Assembly (NCBI RefSeq): GCF_014651955.1
Contig: NZ_BMXW01000024.1
Location: 1 to 55,460, forward strand
Source of the DNA: Shewanella fodinae
GTDB lineage: Bacteria; Pseudomonadota; Gammaproteobacteria; Enterobacterales; Shewanellaceae
Direction of reading: 5' to 3'
DNA length: 55,460 bases
Below are positions 17,395 through 25,785 of this stretch, one piece after another. Made by a program: the position numbers and the translations under genes. Position 1 is the first letter of the stretch. Every line of letters starts with the position of its first letter. The notes beneath the pieces were generated by a model. That model ran no database searches. It saw only the letters and a list, made by a program, of their open reading frames with translations, and was not told the DNA's origin.

Positions 17395-17737
17395 CTGTAA
17401 CGGTTTCATCGCTGAGTTGCTGAGGTAAAAAACGGATACCGTAATGGCCATCAACCATGACCACTTCCGCCTTGGCAAAGGCCACACCGTTTACCATCAC
17501 ATCCAGAGGTTCTCCTGCGACCTTATCTAGCGGCAACACATCACCATCGCGAACTTTGCTCAGTTCGCCCAATGTCAGCTCCGTACTGGCAACTTCCAAG
17601 GTAATTGTCAACGGCACGTCGCGGAAAAAAGTCATATCGGCAGCAGGATTTTTAGTCTTGGCAGCCTCATGCTCTGCAAACTCATCAATATCCAATGCAT
17701 CCAGTTCCGCCAATGCGGCATCCAAATTATCTGTCAT
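17387..17737 (-). CDS. fliN: Lateral flagellar motor switch protein FliN
   Basis: A 116-residue protein with an acidic, Ala-rich N-terminus and a C-terminal SpoA domain (DVPLTITLEVASTELTLGEL, then GEPLDVMVNG and KAEVVMVDGHYGIRF). FliN forms the base of the C-ring and binds FliH, bringing the export ATPase to the motor. ATG at 17737 is preferred; a GTG three codons earlier (17746) overlaps the fliM stop and is possible. Confidence 0.94.
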   Translation of the reverse strand: MTDNLDAALAELDALDIDEFAEHEAAKTKNPAADMTFFRDVPLTITLEVASTELTLGELSKVRDGDVLPLDKVAGEPLDVMVNGVAFAKAEVVMVDGHYGIRFLPQQLSDETVTDA

Positions 17738-17742
17738 GTCTG

Positions 17743-18615
17743 TCACTCTTGTGTTTGTGTTACCTGAAATGCTAACTGGCCATCTTCCTGCGCCACTTTG
17801 CCTGAAAACAGTTGCTTACCACCGAGCCTGAAGCTGGCAATGTCCTGCAGTGATACCGGCATAAATTCCCCCTGCAACAGCTGTTGCAACTGCCTGACGT
17901 TGACCTTTTTTTCCGCCATCACCACGCGGCCGCGTACGGGGAACTGCTGCCATTGTGTTTGTAATAGCGGTAATTGTTGGGATTCAGATAACGTCGGGCT
18001 ATCGGCTACCTGAGGAAACAGCCCCACCGGCAAATTCAGAAACCAGCTGATGATTTCCTCATCCAACAGCATACGCACCTTAAAAATCACATAGGAAAAG
18101 GGTTTGAGTGCCTGAAGCTGCTTCAATGGCTGTGCCATCGGCAAGCTTTTGTGACCACTGATCAGTTCCTGCAATCCCCCCAGTAAACGATTGAACGTGC
18201 GAGTGGCAATACGCAATTCGGTAACGGTCAATTCGTTACGCGACACTTCCTGATGACTGATCCTGCCTCCAAGGCACAGGTCTGCCAGATGTCGCACCGC
18301 CATGTGCTCAATCGCCATGTACGCTTTGGCATTGTTGGCTGCTGGTAACTCGCAACTCATCATTAATTTATCGGCTTCAGTGCTGAGAAAATCGGTTCCC
18401 CAGCCCTGACACAGTGCCAGTTCTACCTCAAAGTTCAGGCCACTGATCAACTGCGACAAAGTGGTGTGTAACACCTCTCTGAATTCTGTTTTGGACTCAC
18501 TGAATATCTTGACCGCCTGTTGCTGACAGCGCTGGTCACGCGTCAGTGGAAATATCTGCAACATGGCGGCATTTTCACCACGGATAAGCTCCCTTGGTTT
18601 CTTTTTCTTAATCAA
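17743..18615 (-). CDS. fliM: Lateral flagellar motor switch protein FliM lacking the CheY-binding motif
   Basis: A 290-residue divergent FliM: a CheC-like middle domain (about 40-200, with LNRLLGGLQEL-type residues) and a C-terminal SpoA domain (about 215-285, RGRVVMAEKKVNVRQLQQLLQ region). Typical FliM is about 330-350 residues. The canonical N-terminal CheY-P-binding peptide (LSQxEIDALL) is absent; the protein instead starts with a Lys-rich segment, IKKKKPREL. Start is TTG at 18615 with GGAGG nine bases upstream, inside the end of the PilZ-like gene. In Shewanella putrefaciens the secondary-system FliM is likewise reported not to bind CheY. Confidence 0.88.
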   Translation of the reverse strand: MIKKKKPRELIRGENAAMLQIFPLTRDQRCQQQAVKIFSESKTEFREVLHTTLSQLISGLNFEVELALCQGWGTDFLSTEADKLMMSCELPAANNAKAYMAIEHMAVRHLADLCLGGRISHQEVSRNELTVTELRIATRTFNRLLGGLQELISGHKSLPMAQPLKQLQALKPFSYVIFKVRMLLDEEIISWFLNLPVGLFPQVADSPTLSESQQLPLLQTQWQQFPVRGRVVMAEKKVNVRQLQQLLQGEFMPVSLQDIASFRLGGKQLFSGKVAQEDGQLAFQVTQTQE

Positions 18616-19036
18616 GCTCGCTGTCCTCCAGTTCAGACATTTTGACTTTGCTGCGTTTTGATCTGACTTTATCCTTCATCAGCATGCTCGCCACTCTTAG
18701 CACTTGGCGTCGCTTGCTATCAGCTTCTCGGCGCCAGTCAATACCGATGAACTGCAGTCTTTCGCTTACCGGTCGGCGGTAAACTACGCGGCCTTTAATG
18801 CGGATAGTACTGGCGATCTCCACAATCAATCGGCTGGGGACCTTCTTATCTTGTGGCACCAACAACCCGGCGCCGCCAAGCCCCACATCTTTCATAATGG
18901 CATTACACACATACCATTCGATCACCAACGGCCAATACAGCTGTACGGCAATGCCGTCATGTTGCTCATCCGCTGGAGTTTGTTCTTTAGTCAGATCATG
19001 ACGTTTGAAAACACGGTCATTACTCGTTCGCGTCAT
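18608..19036 (-). CDS. PilZ-like protein encoded between the stator and C-ring genes
   Basis: A 142-residue cytoplasmic protein. RVFKR (8-12) fits the RxxxR motif of c-di-GMP-binding PilZ domains. The second motif, (D/N)xSxxG, appears as DVGLGG (50-55) with Gly in place of Ser. It is followed by a beta-barrel pattern (RLIVEIAST, IRIKGRVVYRR, LQFIGIDW), then a basic tail (SKRRQ to RSKRSKVK). It overlaps motB (4 bases) and fliM (8 bases), so it is co-translated with motor genes. By analogy with YcgR it may brake or tune the motor in response to c-di-GMP. Binding is uncertain because of the altered motif and a longer gap between the two motifs. Confidence 0.6.
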   Translation of the reverse strand: MTRTSNDRVFKRHDLTKEQTPADEQHDGIAVQLYWPLVIEWYVCNAIMKDVGLGGAGLLVPQDKKVPSRLIVEIASTIRIKGRVVYRRPVSERLQFIGIDWRREADSKRRQVLRVASMLMKDKVRSKRSKVKMSELEDSELD

Positions 19037-20040
19037 TGCTGCATTTCACTCATTCTGGTTACAGGCTGATTAGCTTCGGCTTTATCTGCGGCATCGACAA
19101 CGGCAGGAGCTGGTTTACTTTCCGGTGCGATGGATGAAAATAATGCATTGAGTTGCTTCTCCGCTTTGGGCGTGAGGATCAGCAGTTCTACCCGGCGATT
19201 CTCACTACCGGTTTTATCCTCGGTATTCAGTAACCGAGTTGAAGCAAAGGCGTTAACTTGTTCGACCCGTTCAGAGGGCATGCCTCCAGCTTCCAGTAAC
19301 CGTCGGGCCTGCAACGCTCTGGCGGCGGATAGTTCCCAGTTACTGTATGCGCTGCTGTTATATGAGGTAATGTCGGTATGGCCGGAGATGATCACTTGAT
19401 TACGGACTTTTTTGAATACCGGACCGAGACTAAATAACAGATCTTCAAAAAACGGCGTCATTTCCACTTCACCGCGAGGAAACATCTGATGATGACGATC
19501 ATCTTTGATAATCACTCGTAAGCCCGAAGGAATGACTTCAACTAATAAGTTGGTTTGTGCGTGCTTTGTCTGCGCAATTTCTTGGAAATTCTGCAATAAC
19601 AAACTTAATTCTTCGGCCGTTGCGAAGGTGCCATCAATGACCGAATTAAGCTGCTTGCCCTGTCCAGCGGCAGGATCTCGCTCACCTTTAGGGATACTCA
19701 GATACTCTGACATCCCCGGCAAGGGGTTATCCGGTGGCAGCCGATTGGCTGCTTCATTATCGATGATGGACGGTGAGCCACCCAAATCAACCGGATAAGG
19801 ACTGTTTTGTGGTTCAAAGAAGTTAGGACTACCATCGAAAACAGAATGGGTGCGCATATAATGCGCCAGCTGCGAACGCTCCTGTTTACTGGAGACCTGC
19901 ATCAGCCACATCACCATAAAGAACGCCATCATCGCTAACGTAAAATCAGCGAAAGCAACCTTCCATGCCCCCGCATGTTTAGCGTTTTTATCGCCGCGAC
20001 GCTGCCGACGCACGACTATCTGAGTATCGCTATTATTCAT
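19033..20040 (-). CDS. lafU: Lateral stator protein MotB (LafU)
   Basis: A 335-residue protein: short basic cytoplasmic N-terminus, one membrane helix (about 26-48, VAFADFTLAMMAF) with the proton-carrying Asp32, plug region, and a periplasmic OmpA peptidoglycan-binding domain (VIISGHTDITS, SNWELSAARALQARRLLEAGG, NRRVELLIL). Residue number and context of Asp32 match proton-type MotB. With MotA it forms the lateral torque generator. It starts two bases past motA and overlaps the PilZ-like gene by four bases. Confidence 0.96.
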   Translation of the reverse strand: MNNSDTQIVVRRQRRGDKNAKHAGAWKVAFADFTLAMMAFFMVMWLMQVSSKQERSQLAHYMRTHSVFDGSPNFFEPQNSPYPVDLGGSPSIIDNEAANRLPPDNPLPGMSEYLSIPKGERDPAAGQGKQLNSVIDGTFATAEELSLLLQNFQEIAQTKHAQTNLLVEVIPSGLRVIIKDDRHHQMFPRGEVEMTPFFEDLLFSLGPVFKKVRNQVIISGHTDITSYNSSAYSNWELSAARALQARRLLEAGGMPSERVEQVNAFASTRLLNTEDKTGSENRRVELLILTPKAEKQLNALFSSIAPESKPAPAVVDAADKAEANQPVTRMSEMQQ

Positions 20041-20042
20041 GA

Positions 20043-20900
20043 TTAAGCAGCCCTGTTGTTAATCCATTCTTCCATCATGTTGAACGTGGGCTTAACCTCT
20101 TCATTGATTAATTTTCGTCCAGCATCTGTGGCTACAATGGCAACATGGCCCTTGGCGTGAGCCACCAACATCGCTCTAACACATTCAAAAATCGCAATAC
20201 GCTTTTTGACATATTGTTCCATTGATGAAGCCAAAGGCGCCATCAAGCAGTAGCAGCCAAAAATACCTAAAAAAGTCCCCACCAACGCAGCAGCCACGTG
20301 CAAGCCAATGTTGCCCATGGGGCCGTCCAGATGCTGCATGGTAATGATGATGCCGCCTACCGCCGCCAGAATCCCAAATCCCGGCATGGCCTCAGCGACG
20401 GCAGCCAACGACTGAGAAGGTTTAAGCTTCTGCTCTTCTAGATAAGCAATTTCCTGATCCAACATATTGTCAAAGTCATGGGAGGAAACTTTGCCCATGC
20501 TGAACAGCCGAAGATTGTCGCAGATGAATGTCACCAAGTTGGGATATTCACTCACCGATGGATAAGCCAAAAAAATCGAGCTGGTTTCAGGATTCTCTAC
20601 ATGCTCGTCCAGATCCTTCAGACCGCGGGTTCTGGCGAGATCCAACAGCGCATACATCAGCATCAATAAGTCCTGATATAATTTGCTCTGGTCTTTAGGC
20701 GCCTTAAATTGGTATTTAAGCTGAGACATCATCTCCTTGAGAACATGCTTGGAGTTTCCAACGATCAATGCGCCCAATGCTGCCCCAAAAATAATGATCA
20801 TTTCCGCCGGTTGCCACAGCGATGCCACATTGCCACCGGCAAACATGAAGCCACCCACAACTGTGCCTAACACTATGACTAATCCAACAAATTTCTGCAT
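20043..20900 (-). CDS. lafT: Lateral stator protein MotA (LafT)
   Basis: A 285-residue inner-membrane protein with four helices. The N-terminus (VLGTVVGGFMFAGG, then LWQPAEMIIIFGAALGALIVGN) closely resembles proton-type MotA of enterobacteria. The cytoplasmic loop contacts FliG, and the conserved prolines in the AMPGFGILAAVGGI segment are present. Length is normal (about 285-295). Sodium-type PomA has a different pattern. It is followed by motB and preceded by fliA by 19 bases. Confidence 0.97.
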   Translation of the reverse strand: MQKFVGLVIVLGTVVGGFMFAGGNVASLWQPAEMIIIFGAALGALIVGNSKHVLKEMMSQLKYQFKAPKDQSKLYQDLLMLMYALLDLARTRGLKDLDEHVENPETSSIFLAYPSVSEYPNLVTFICDNLRLFSMGKVSSHDFDNMLDQEIAYLEEQKLKPSQSLAAVAEAMPGFGILAAVGGIIITMQHLDGPMGNIGLHVAAALVGTFLGIFGCYCLMAPLASSMEQYVKKRIAIFECVRAMLVAHAKGHVAIVATDAGRKLINEEVKPTFNMMEEWINNRAA

Positions 20901-20919
20901 AGCTTTTGTGCCCTTAGCT

Positions 20920-21633
20920 CTAGCCTGTCAATTTTTCTGTTAACAATTGCAATGACTGTTTATGTAATTGGCATACGCGGGATTCTGTTAATCCCAAAGT
21001 CAAAGCAATTTCTTTCATGTTAAGTTCATGGGTGTAATACAGTTGCAACAGCAGCTTGTTTCGCGCTGGTAGTTGCTGCATCGTCTGCGCTAGCAGTCGC
21101 CGTTGTTCCATGCGCGCAATATCGCGATCTTCAGACGCCATAGGCCCTTGCTGCTCCAACAGCTGTTCAAAACTGTCAACGACTTCTGCTTGTTCGAGAT
21201 AATGAAACTCCATCAACTGTTTGGTGGAGATATTTAATGCGGCACATATTTCCGGTTCGCTCGGCTCTCGCCCCAATTGGCTGCGCAGCTGCCTCACGCC
21301 ATCGCGAAAACGATGTGCCTCCTGACGTGACTGACGGGAACGCCAGTCAAGTCGACGGAATTCATCCAGCATGGCACCACGAATATGTTTGAAGGCGTAA
21401 GATTCAAACTGTTCGTCCTGTTCTCGGCCATAACGGCGGATGGCTTTCAGCAATGCCATCAAGCCTATCTGCTGCAAGTCATCGCGATCAGCAACCACTC
21501 CGATTTGCGTACGCATATGGGCCACGACACGCCGCACCAAGTAGGCATAGCGCTGCAGCGCTTCAGTTTCCTGAGGCACAGGCGCAGTGTCTAACTGCTC
21601 TCCGGCGCTTTGCCAATCACACAGTGCAGACAT
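20920..21633 (-). CDS. fliA: Lateral flagellar sigma-28 factor FliA (LafS)
   Basis: A 237-residue sigma factor: region 2 (DRDDLQQIGLMALLKAIRRY, FESYAFKHIRGAMLDEFR), region 3, and region 4 helix-turn-helix (MKEIALTLGLTESRVCQLHKQ). It directs RNA polymerase to late lateral genes such as flagellin and is held by FlgM until hook completion. It lies between fliL and motA as in Vibrio lafFSTU. The matching promoter-like boxes before lafA and flgM in this window may be its targets. Confidence 0.96.
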   Translation of the reverse strand: MSALCDWQSAGEQLDTAPVPQETEALQRYAYLVRRVVAHMRTQIGVVADRDDLQQIGLMALLKAIRRYGREQDEQFESYAFKHIRGAMLDEFRRLDWRSRQSRQEAHRFRDGVRQLRSQLGREPSEPEICAALNISTKQLMEFHYLEQAEVVDSFEQLLEQQGPMASEDRDIARMEQRRLLAQTMQQLPARNKLLLQLYYTHELNMKEIALTLGLTESRVCQLHKQSLQLLTEKLTG

Positions 21634-21646
21634 AATTAACCTTTAC

Positions 21647-22099
21647 TTACTGTAGATAGACGTTAGTCACCAGCACCTGCTCCAGCTTGCTGTCAATTCC
21701 CTGCTGCTTGAGGGCTTCATTAAATTTCTGCAGCAATGCCTGTTGCACTTTATTCACATCTTCAAACGTCTGTTTCGCCTGTTCTCTGGAGATATTGGCA
21801 AAATACTTCACCAAGACATTGCGCAGAACGGGGGCTTGTTGATCGAGTTGTGTCAGAAAAGTTTGGCTATGAGTGGAAAGGCTGAGTTCTAACACTAAGT
21901 AACGTGAATAGTTCTCATCACTGACACTGGCGACAAACCGCGCCATTGGATAAAACAGCAACTGATGGGCTTGATCGACTGCAGCCTTATCCGAGTCTGA
22001 CTGCGCTGCACCATTAGCACTTTTGCCATAATAGATGCCAGCCCCGACCCCTACCGCCAACAGCACTACAGCAAGAACAACGCCTAACAGTGACTTCAT
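21647..22099 (-). CDS. fliL: Lateral flagellar basal-body protein FliL (LafF)
   Basis: A 150-residue single-pass membrane protein: N-terminal helix (about 4-24, LGVVLAVVLLAVGVGAG), periplasmic stomatin-like domain with the typical RYLVLELSLSTHS and RNVLVKYFANI segments. FliL surrounds stator units and supports torque under load. AGGAGAG upstream of the ATG supports the start. It lies between fliK and fliA. Confidence 0.92.
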   Translation of the reverse strand: MKSLLGVVLAVVLLAVGVGAGIYYGKSANGAAQSDSDKAAVDQAHQLLFYPMARFVASVSDENYSRYLVLELSLSTHSQTFLTQLDQQAPVLRNVLVKYFANISREQAKQTFEDVNKVQQALLQKFNEALKQQGIDSKLEQVLVTNVYLQ

Positions 22100-22123
22100 C
22101 TACTCTCTCCTAAAAACCAATAT

Positions 22124-23491
22124 TTAAGCTTTTCTATCTAACCAACCATCCACCATCGACAGTGGCTGGTTGGCTTCTTCGGTTATTTGTAAATGGTTGA
22201 CCAAAATATCGTCCTGCCAACCAGGCTGTGGTGCTTGCTGTTGCTGGCGGTTGCCGTCTCCTGTCTGCACCAACACTTCGCCACCCAGTTTGTGGGCTAG
22301 TGATGTTCTTAGTTGCTCTGCAGTTTGCAATACGGCATCTTTAACGGCCGCATGGCTGGCATTGATGTGTACGATGGTTCTGTCACCGTCAACGCTGATG
22401 CGAATGTCTATGCTGCCAAGTCTTGGTGGGTCGAGGCGGATCTGGGCGTTATGGATTTTACTGTCATATTGCAATTGCACTTTTTCGCTGAGCAGATTGA
22501 CTAACTGCTGCCCAACGGCCGCAGTGGTGGATGCCCGCAGCTCTATAGCTGTTGCATTAACTTGCTCGCTGCCAGCAGTCGTTAGCAACGCTGTCGCAGG
22601 CATTAATCCGTTGCTACTACTATTATTGCTGCCCGTCACCAAGTCGGCCGGGCCCGTTGTCGGCGAACTTATCGATGCGGTGGCAGTGGCGCTGGCTGCC
22701 TGCATCAATCCAGTTAAAGACCATCCCCGAGCTTCGGCTAACGATGCACTCTGATTATTGCCCGCTGCATTAGCAGTTTGTTCGGTGCTAACACCGACGA
22801 CTGAAGTCACATGCACTGATTGCTGGGGCATTGGTGTTACAGCGACCGTTTCGCTAACGCCCGCTATGGCATAGAACTCAGTTGCGTCAGTTGATGACGG
22901 TGGCGCCAAAGTCACAGTTGTACTTTCCGTTGCGACGTTAGGCGGTGTTGAAACTATCGGCGCAAGCTGCGGTGGCCATATTGCCGCAGTTGCTGACAAT
23001 AAAGCGTTATCCGGTAAGATGTGTGGTGCCATTGGCCCAGCCTCCGCACTTGCGTCAGCATCGTGTGCCGTGGTGTCGGATGAGTTATCCTCAACGTTAT
23101 CACCAGATGCTAAAGCCATCGGTGATAACGTTGACTCTGGAGCCGTCGGCATTGACGGTACAGCGGTTAGCGTTTGTTCAGAGACAGCAGTTTGCTCACC
23201 GGAATTGTCATCACCATTGGTTAGCGCTTGTGGCAGCAACAACAAACTGCCCACCATACTGCTTGGCAGGTTGGATGACTCACTATCAACAGGAAGTTGT
23301 GGCAATGCCTGCTGTTCACTTTCTGTGTCAGCGTCACTTTGTGCTGGCAATGACAGTGTAGGTAACACAAAACTTTCGCTTTGCTGTTCCACAATATCGC
23401 TAGATGCCATCGTGGTAGTGACCAAATTCTTGCTAACACTGGTATTGGCTGTGCTGTTACCACCCAGCATAACGGGTATTGCCATCACCAT
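22124..23491 (-). CDS. fliK: Lateral hook-length control protein FliK (LafE)
   Basis: A 455-residue protein with a long low-complexity Ser/Thr/Ala/Gln-rich ruler region (about 1-320) and a C-terminal FliK domain (about 330-430) with RLDPPRLGSIDIRISVDGD, the hallmark that contacts FlhB. It measures hook length during export and triggers the switch to filament export. The start codon overlaps the fliT stop; the ATG two codons later is an alternative. The ruler is very poor in charged residues and will align badly with other FliK proteins. Confidence 0.92.
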   Translation of the reverse strand: MVMAIPVMLGGNSTANTSVSKNLVTTTMASSDIVEQQSESFVLPTLSLPAQSDADTESEQQALPQLPVDSESSNLPSSMVGSLLLLPQALTNGDDNSGEQTAVSEQTLTAVPSMPTAPESTLSPMALASGDNVEDNSSDTTAHDADASAEAGPMAPHILPDNALLSATAAIWPPQLAPIVSTPPNVATESTTVTLAPPSSTDATEFYAIAGVSETVAVTPMPQQSVHVTSVVGVSTEQTANAAGNNQSASLAEARGWSLTGLMQAASATATASISSPTTGPADLVTGSNNSSSNGLMPATALLTTAGSEQVNATAIELRASTTAAVGQQLVNLLSEKVQLQYDSKIHNAQIRLDPPRLGSIDIRISVDGDRTIVHINASHAAVKDAVLQTAEQLRTSLAHKLGGEVLVQTGDGNRQQQQAPQPGWQDDILVNHLQITEEANQPLSMVDGWLDRKA

Positions 23492-23808
23492 AGCCGGCCA
23501 TCCACCGACGCTTGGTATGCCTCTAGGCCTTCCTTATCGGAGACATGCTGTCGCATCTTGGATTCCAGTTCGCTCTTGGCAGTATCAATCTTGCCCAGCA
23601 GTTGCCGATATTGTCTGGCAATGATGGGCTGTAGCTGTTGCTGCAATCCTTGAAGTTCTGGTGTGTTGCACACGTTGAGTAACTTAACCATACGTTTATC
23701 AAGTGCCCGAATGCGTTGCCATTGGCCGTTAGCCACTGCCAGTTCCATCTCTTTTAACAGTGTCGATATCTGTTGTCGCAACTGTCTGGCGTCCTCTGCA
23801 TGCTGCAC
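23485..23808 (-). CDS. fliT: FliT-like lateral flagellar chaperone (LafD)
   Basis: A 107-residue, all-helical, Gln-rich protein. FliT family members are this size and are the export chaperone of the cap protein FliD. Sequence support is weak, as is usual for FliT; the call rests on helical character and on position before fliK, where lafD/fliT sits in Vibrio lateral clusters. It starts a new transcription unit after the fliS terminator and has a sigma-54-like element 48 bases upstream. It overlaps fliK by seven bases. Confidence 0.75.
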   Translation of the reverse strand: MQHAEDARQLRQQISTLLKEMELAVANGQWQRIRALDKRMVKLLNVCNTPELQGLQQQLQPIIARQYRQLLGKIDTAKSELESKMRQHVSDKEGLEAYQASVDGRLW

Positions 23809-23855
23809 TTAATCTCTCCGTTTTATTGCGCTAAGTTGAACCCTTACACCCGCAA

Positions 23856-23871
23856 TACAAATATCAGGCCA
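23856..23871 (-). promoter_or_regulatory. Putative sigma-54 promoter of the fliT-fliK-fliL-fliA operon
   Basis: On the minus strand TGGCCT-N5-TTGTA fits the -24/-12 consensus (TGGCAC-N5-TTGCA) in the essential TGGC and TTG parts. It lies 48 bases before the fliT start and downstream of the fliS terminator. The element before flgB is built the same way, which supports both as LafK targets. Confidence 0.45.
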
Positions 23872-23970
23872 CTTTTAATTGTATGATTATTAATGATTTT
23901 TAACTCTTTAAACATGGTGTACGGAAACATCATTTCCGCACCAGGAAGTACCGGGAAAAGTCATGATCGC

Positions 23971-23995
23971 TAAAAAAGCCACCGCGGTGGTGGCT
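23971..23995 (-). terminator. Intrinsic terminator after fliS
   Basis: Minus-strand stem AGCCACC (plus 89-95 of the 23900 block) pairs with GGTGGCT (23977-23983) across a five-base loop and is followed directly by six T. It lies about 18 bases after the fliS stop and separates the lafA-fliD-fliS unit from fliT. Confidence 0.8.
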
Positions 23996-24012
23996 GATCA
24001 CGGCAAAAAGGG

Positions 24013-24396
24013 TTAATTCAGAGAACCCAATCCTTTCCAGCCTTGCTGCAGATTGGTCATTACCGTTTTCACTGAATCGAGATAGCTGATATCGTTACGA
24101 AAGCTGGCCTGCACCAACGATTGGCCACAATGCTGATAAAGCTGTGCCATGTTTTCTGCCAGCTCGCCACCATGTTCGCGATCTAGCGACGCTTCAAGCC
24201 CCCCGAGGATCCGTAGCAGTCTGTCAACGCTTTGCGCTTTGCGATCAAATTTCTTGGCATTGATATGCCCAACAGCGCGTTCCAGCTCATCCAGAAAACC
24301 ATCGAATAGCATCAGCACCAGTTTATGCACATCGGCACCGGCGGCTTTCCCTTCTACTGCGGTCTGTTGATACGCCGCATATCCCATATCCAACAT
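24013..24396 (-). CDS. fliS: Lateral flagellin chaperone FliS (LafC)
   Basis: A 127-residue helical protein with FliS features: the N-terminal Tyr-rich start (GYAAYQQ), HKLVLMLFDGFLDELERAVGHI, and the C-terminal NLQQGWKGL. FliS binds flagellin and prevents early polymerisation in the cytoplasm. The second of two adjacent ATGs is chosen for its spacing to GGAGG. It follows fliD by 21 bases and is followed by a strong terminator. Confidence 0.95.
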   Translation of the reverse strand: MLDMGYAAYQQTAVEGKAAGADVHKLVLMLFDGFLDELERAVGHINAKKFDRKAQSVDRLLRILGGLEASLDREHGGELAENMAQLYQHCGQSLVQASFRNDISYLDSVKTVMTNLQQGWKGLGSLN

Positions 24397-24417
24397 CATT
24401 ACCTCCGAGAAGCAAAA

Positions 24418-25719
24418 TTAACTTGAGAATGAAGACATACTGGATTCAAGCTGTGAAATTGTAATCTGCATCTGGGTAAACTGATTCAAATAACGCTGAT
24501 ACACCAACTGCATTTTGGTATCAAAGTCATCCTGTTTCTTGGAAACCGCATCCAGACTGGATTGCAGATTATCAACTTTGGTTTTTAAGAAGCCGTATCG
24601 GTCGGAGTAAGGTGCCAATGAAGTCTGCAATTTATTGACCAAGCCGTTATCACCGGTAAGCATGTTTGCGACTTGCTGAGGATCGGTGTTCAATGCGGTA
24701 TCGAGACGGTCACTGTTAATGGTCAGTTTACCGGTGCGGTCAAACTCCAGGCCGATGGAATACAAGGTTTTACTGTCAAACAGCCCTTGGAAGCTACTAC
24801 GCATCAAGCTTTGCAGACTTCTAGACATGCTGTCATTTTTGATACCGTCATCGGTCAGTTTCGACATCAAATTGTTATATTCGTCCACGATGTCCTGCAG
24901 ATTTTCCTGCGTTTTTTCTGAGTCTTTGGCAACGTCAATTTTTACTGGGGTATCACCGCTAGCTTGCGCCTGCAGCAAGTCAATCTTCACCCCATCGATG
25001 ACGTTATCTAAGATATTGGTCGCAGACGTGATAGTAATCGCTGAGCTGGAACCGAGCTGCACAATAGCATCCTGCGCCGCGGTCAGCTGCTGTGCGCCAG
25101 CAACAGCCGACGCAAAAGCCGCACCGTTAGGATCGGTACCCGCATTAAAATTCAAAGATATTTGATTAGCGGCGCCCGTTTCGTCACTGGTCAGCAGCAA
25201 AAATGTCTCACTGCCACTTTGCATTACCGTTGCGTTAACACCGCTGTTATCGGCGCTGTTATTAATAGCAGTCGCCACATCCGACAAGGTAGCTGAGGCT
25301 GGTAGGGACGATAAATCCACCACAAATTCATTGCTACCCACGGTAATACCGAGGTCGCCATCTGTTGGCAGTGCTTGTGTTGGGTCAAAACTCATTGCCA
25401 GCTGGTGAGCCTGGGCCAACTGTTGTACATAAATCTGATAAGAACCAGGTGCCGCTGAACCATCAACCGTGACGTTCATGGTGTTGCTGCTGGAAACTTT
25501 AGCGGAACTGGCCAATAAGCCATCAGCACTAAAGTCTTTCAAATGACTGACAAAATCAGTTAATGATGACTGCAGTGATTGGAACGCTTTTAATGAGGTG
25601 TTGTAACTGTTGTATTGATTCTGTAACAGGGTGTCTTTTGCAGCCCGGTCGATGGCGGTATATTGCTGAGCCAAGTAGGCCGGGTCCAGACTGGTTGCTG
25701 AGCTAGTAGAAGTTGCCAT
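24418..25719 (-). CDS. fliD: Lateral filament cap protein FliD (LafB)
   Basis: A 433-residue secreted protein with helical N- and C-terminal D0/D1 segments and a Ser/Asp/Ala-rich variable centre. The C-terminal FliD signature region (SLDAVSKKQDDFDTKM and ALQRYLNQFTQ-like residues) is present. It caps the growing filament and folds flagellin into place. No signal peptide is expected or seen. It lies after lafA, separated by a hairpin, and shares the transcript with fliS. Confidence 0.93.
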   Translation of the reverse strand: MATSTSSATSLDPAYLAQQYTAIDRAAKDTLLQNQYNSYNTSLKAFQSLQSSLTDFVSHLKDFSADGLLASSAKVSSSNTMNVTVDGSAAPGSYQIYVQQLAQAHQLAMSFDPTQALPTDGDLGITVGSNEFVVDLSSLPASATLSDVATAINNSADNSGVNATVMQSGSETFLLLTSDETGAANQISLNFNAGTDPNGAAFASAVAGAQQLTAAQDAIVQLGSSSAITITSATNILDNVIDGVKIDLLQAQASGDTPVKIDVAKDSEKTQENLQDIVDEYNNLMSKLTDDGIKNDSMSRSLQSLMRSSFQGLFDSKTLYSIGLEFDRTGKLTINSDRLDTALNTDPQQVANMLTGDNGLVNKLQTSLAPYSDRYGFLKTKVDNLQSSLDAVSKKQDDFDTKMQLVYQRYLNQFTQMQITISQLESSMSSFSS

Positions 25720-25732
25720 GTTTCCGTCCTGA

Positions 25733-25776
25733 ATAAAACATCAGGGCAGCACGATACTCACTATTGTGCTGCCCTG
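25733..25776 (-). terminator. Strong hairpin between lafA and fliD, partial terminator
   Basis: Bases 25742-25752 and 25766-25776 form a perfect 11-bp GC-rich stem with a 13-base loop, ten bases after the lafA stop. The minus strand continues ATGTTTTATT, so termination is likely but may be incomplete. It would make lafA mRNA far more abundant than the fliD-fliS part and also protect its 3' end. Confidence 0.7.
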
Positions 25777-25785
25777 TAGTATTGA

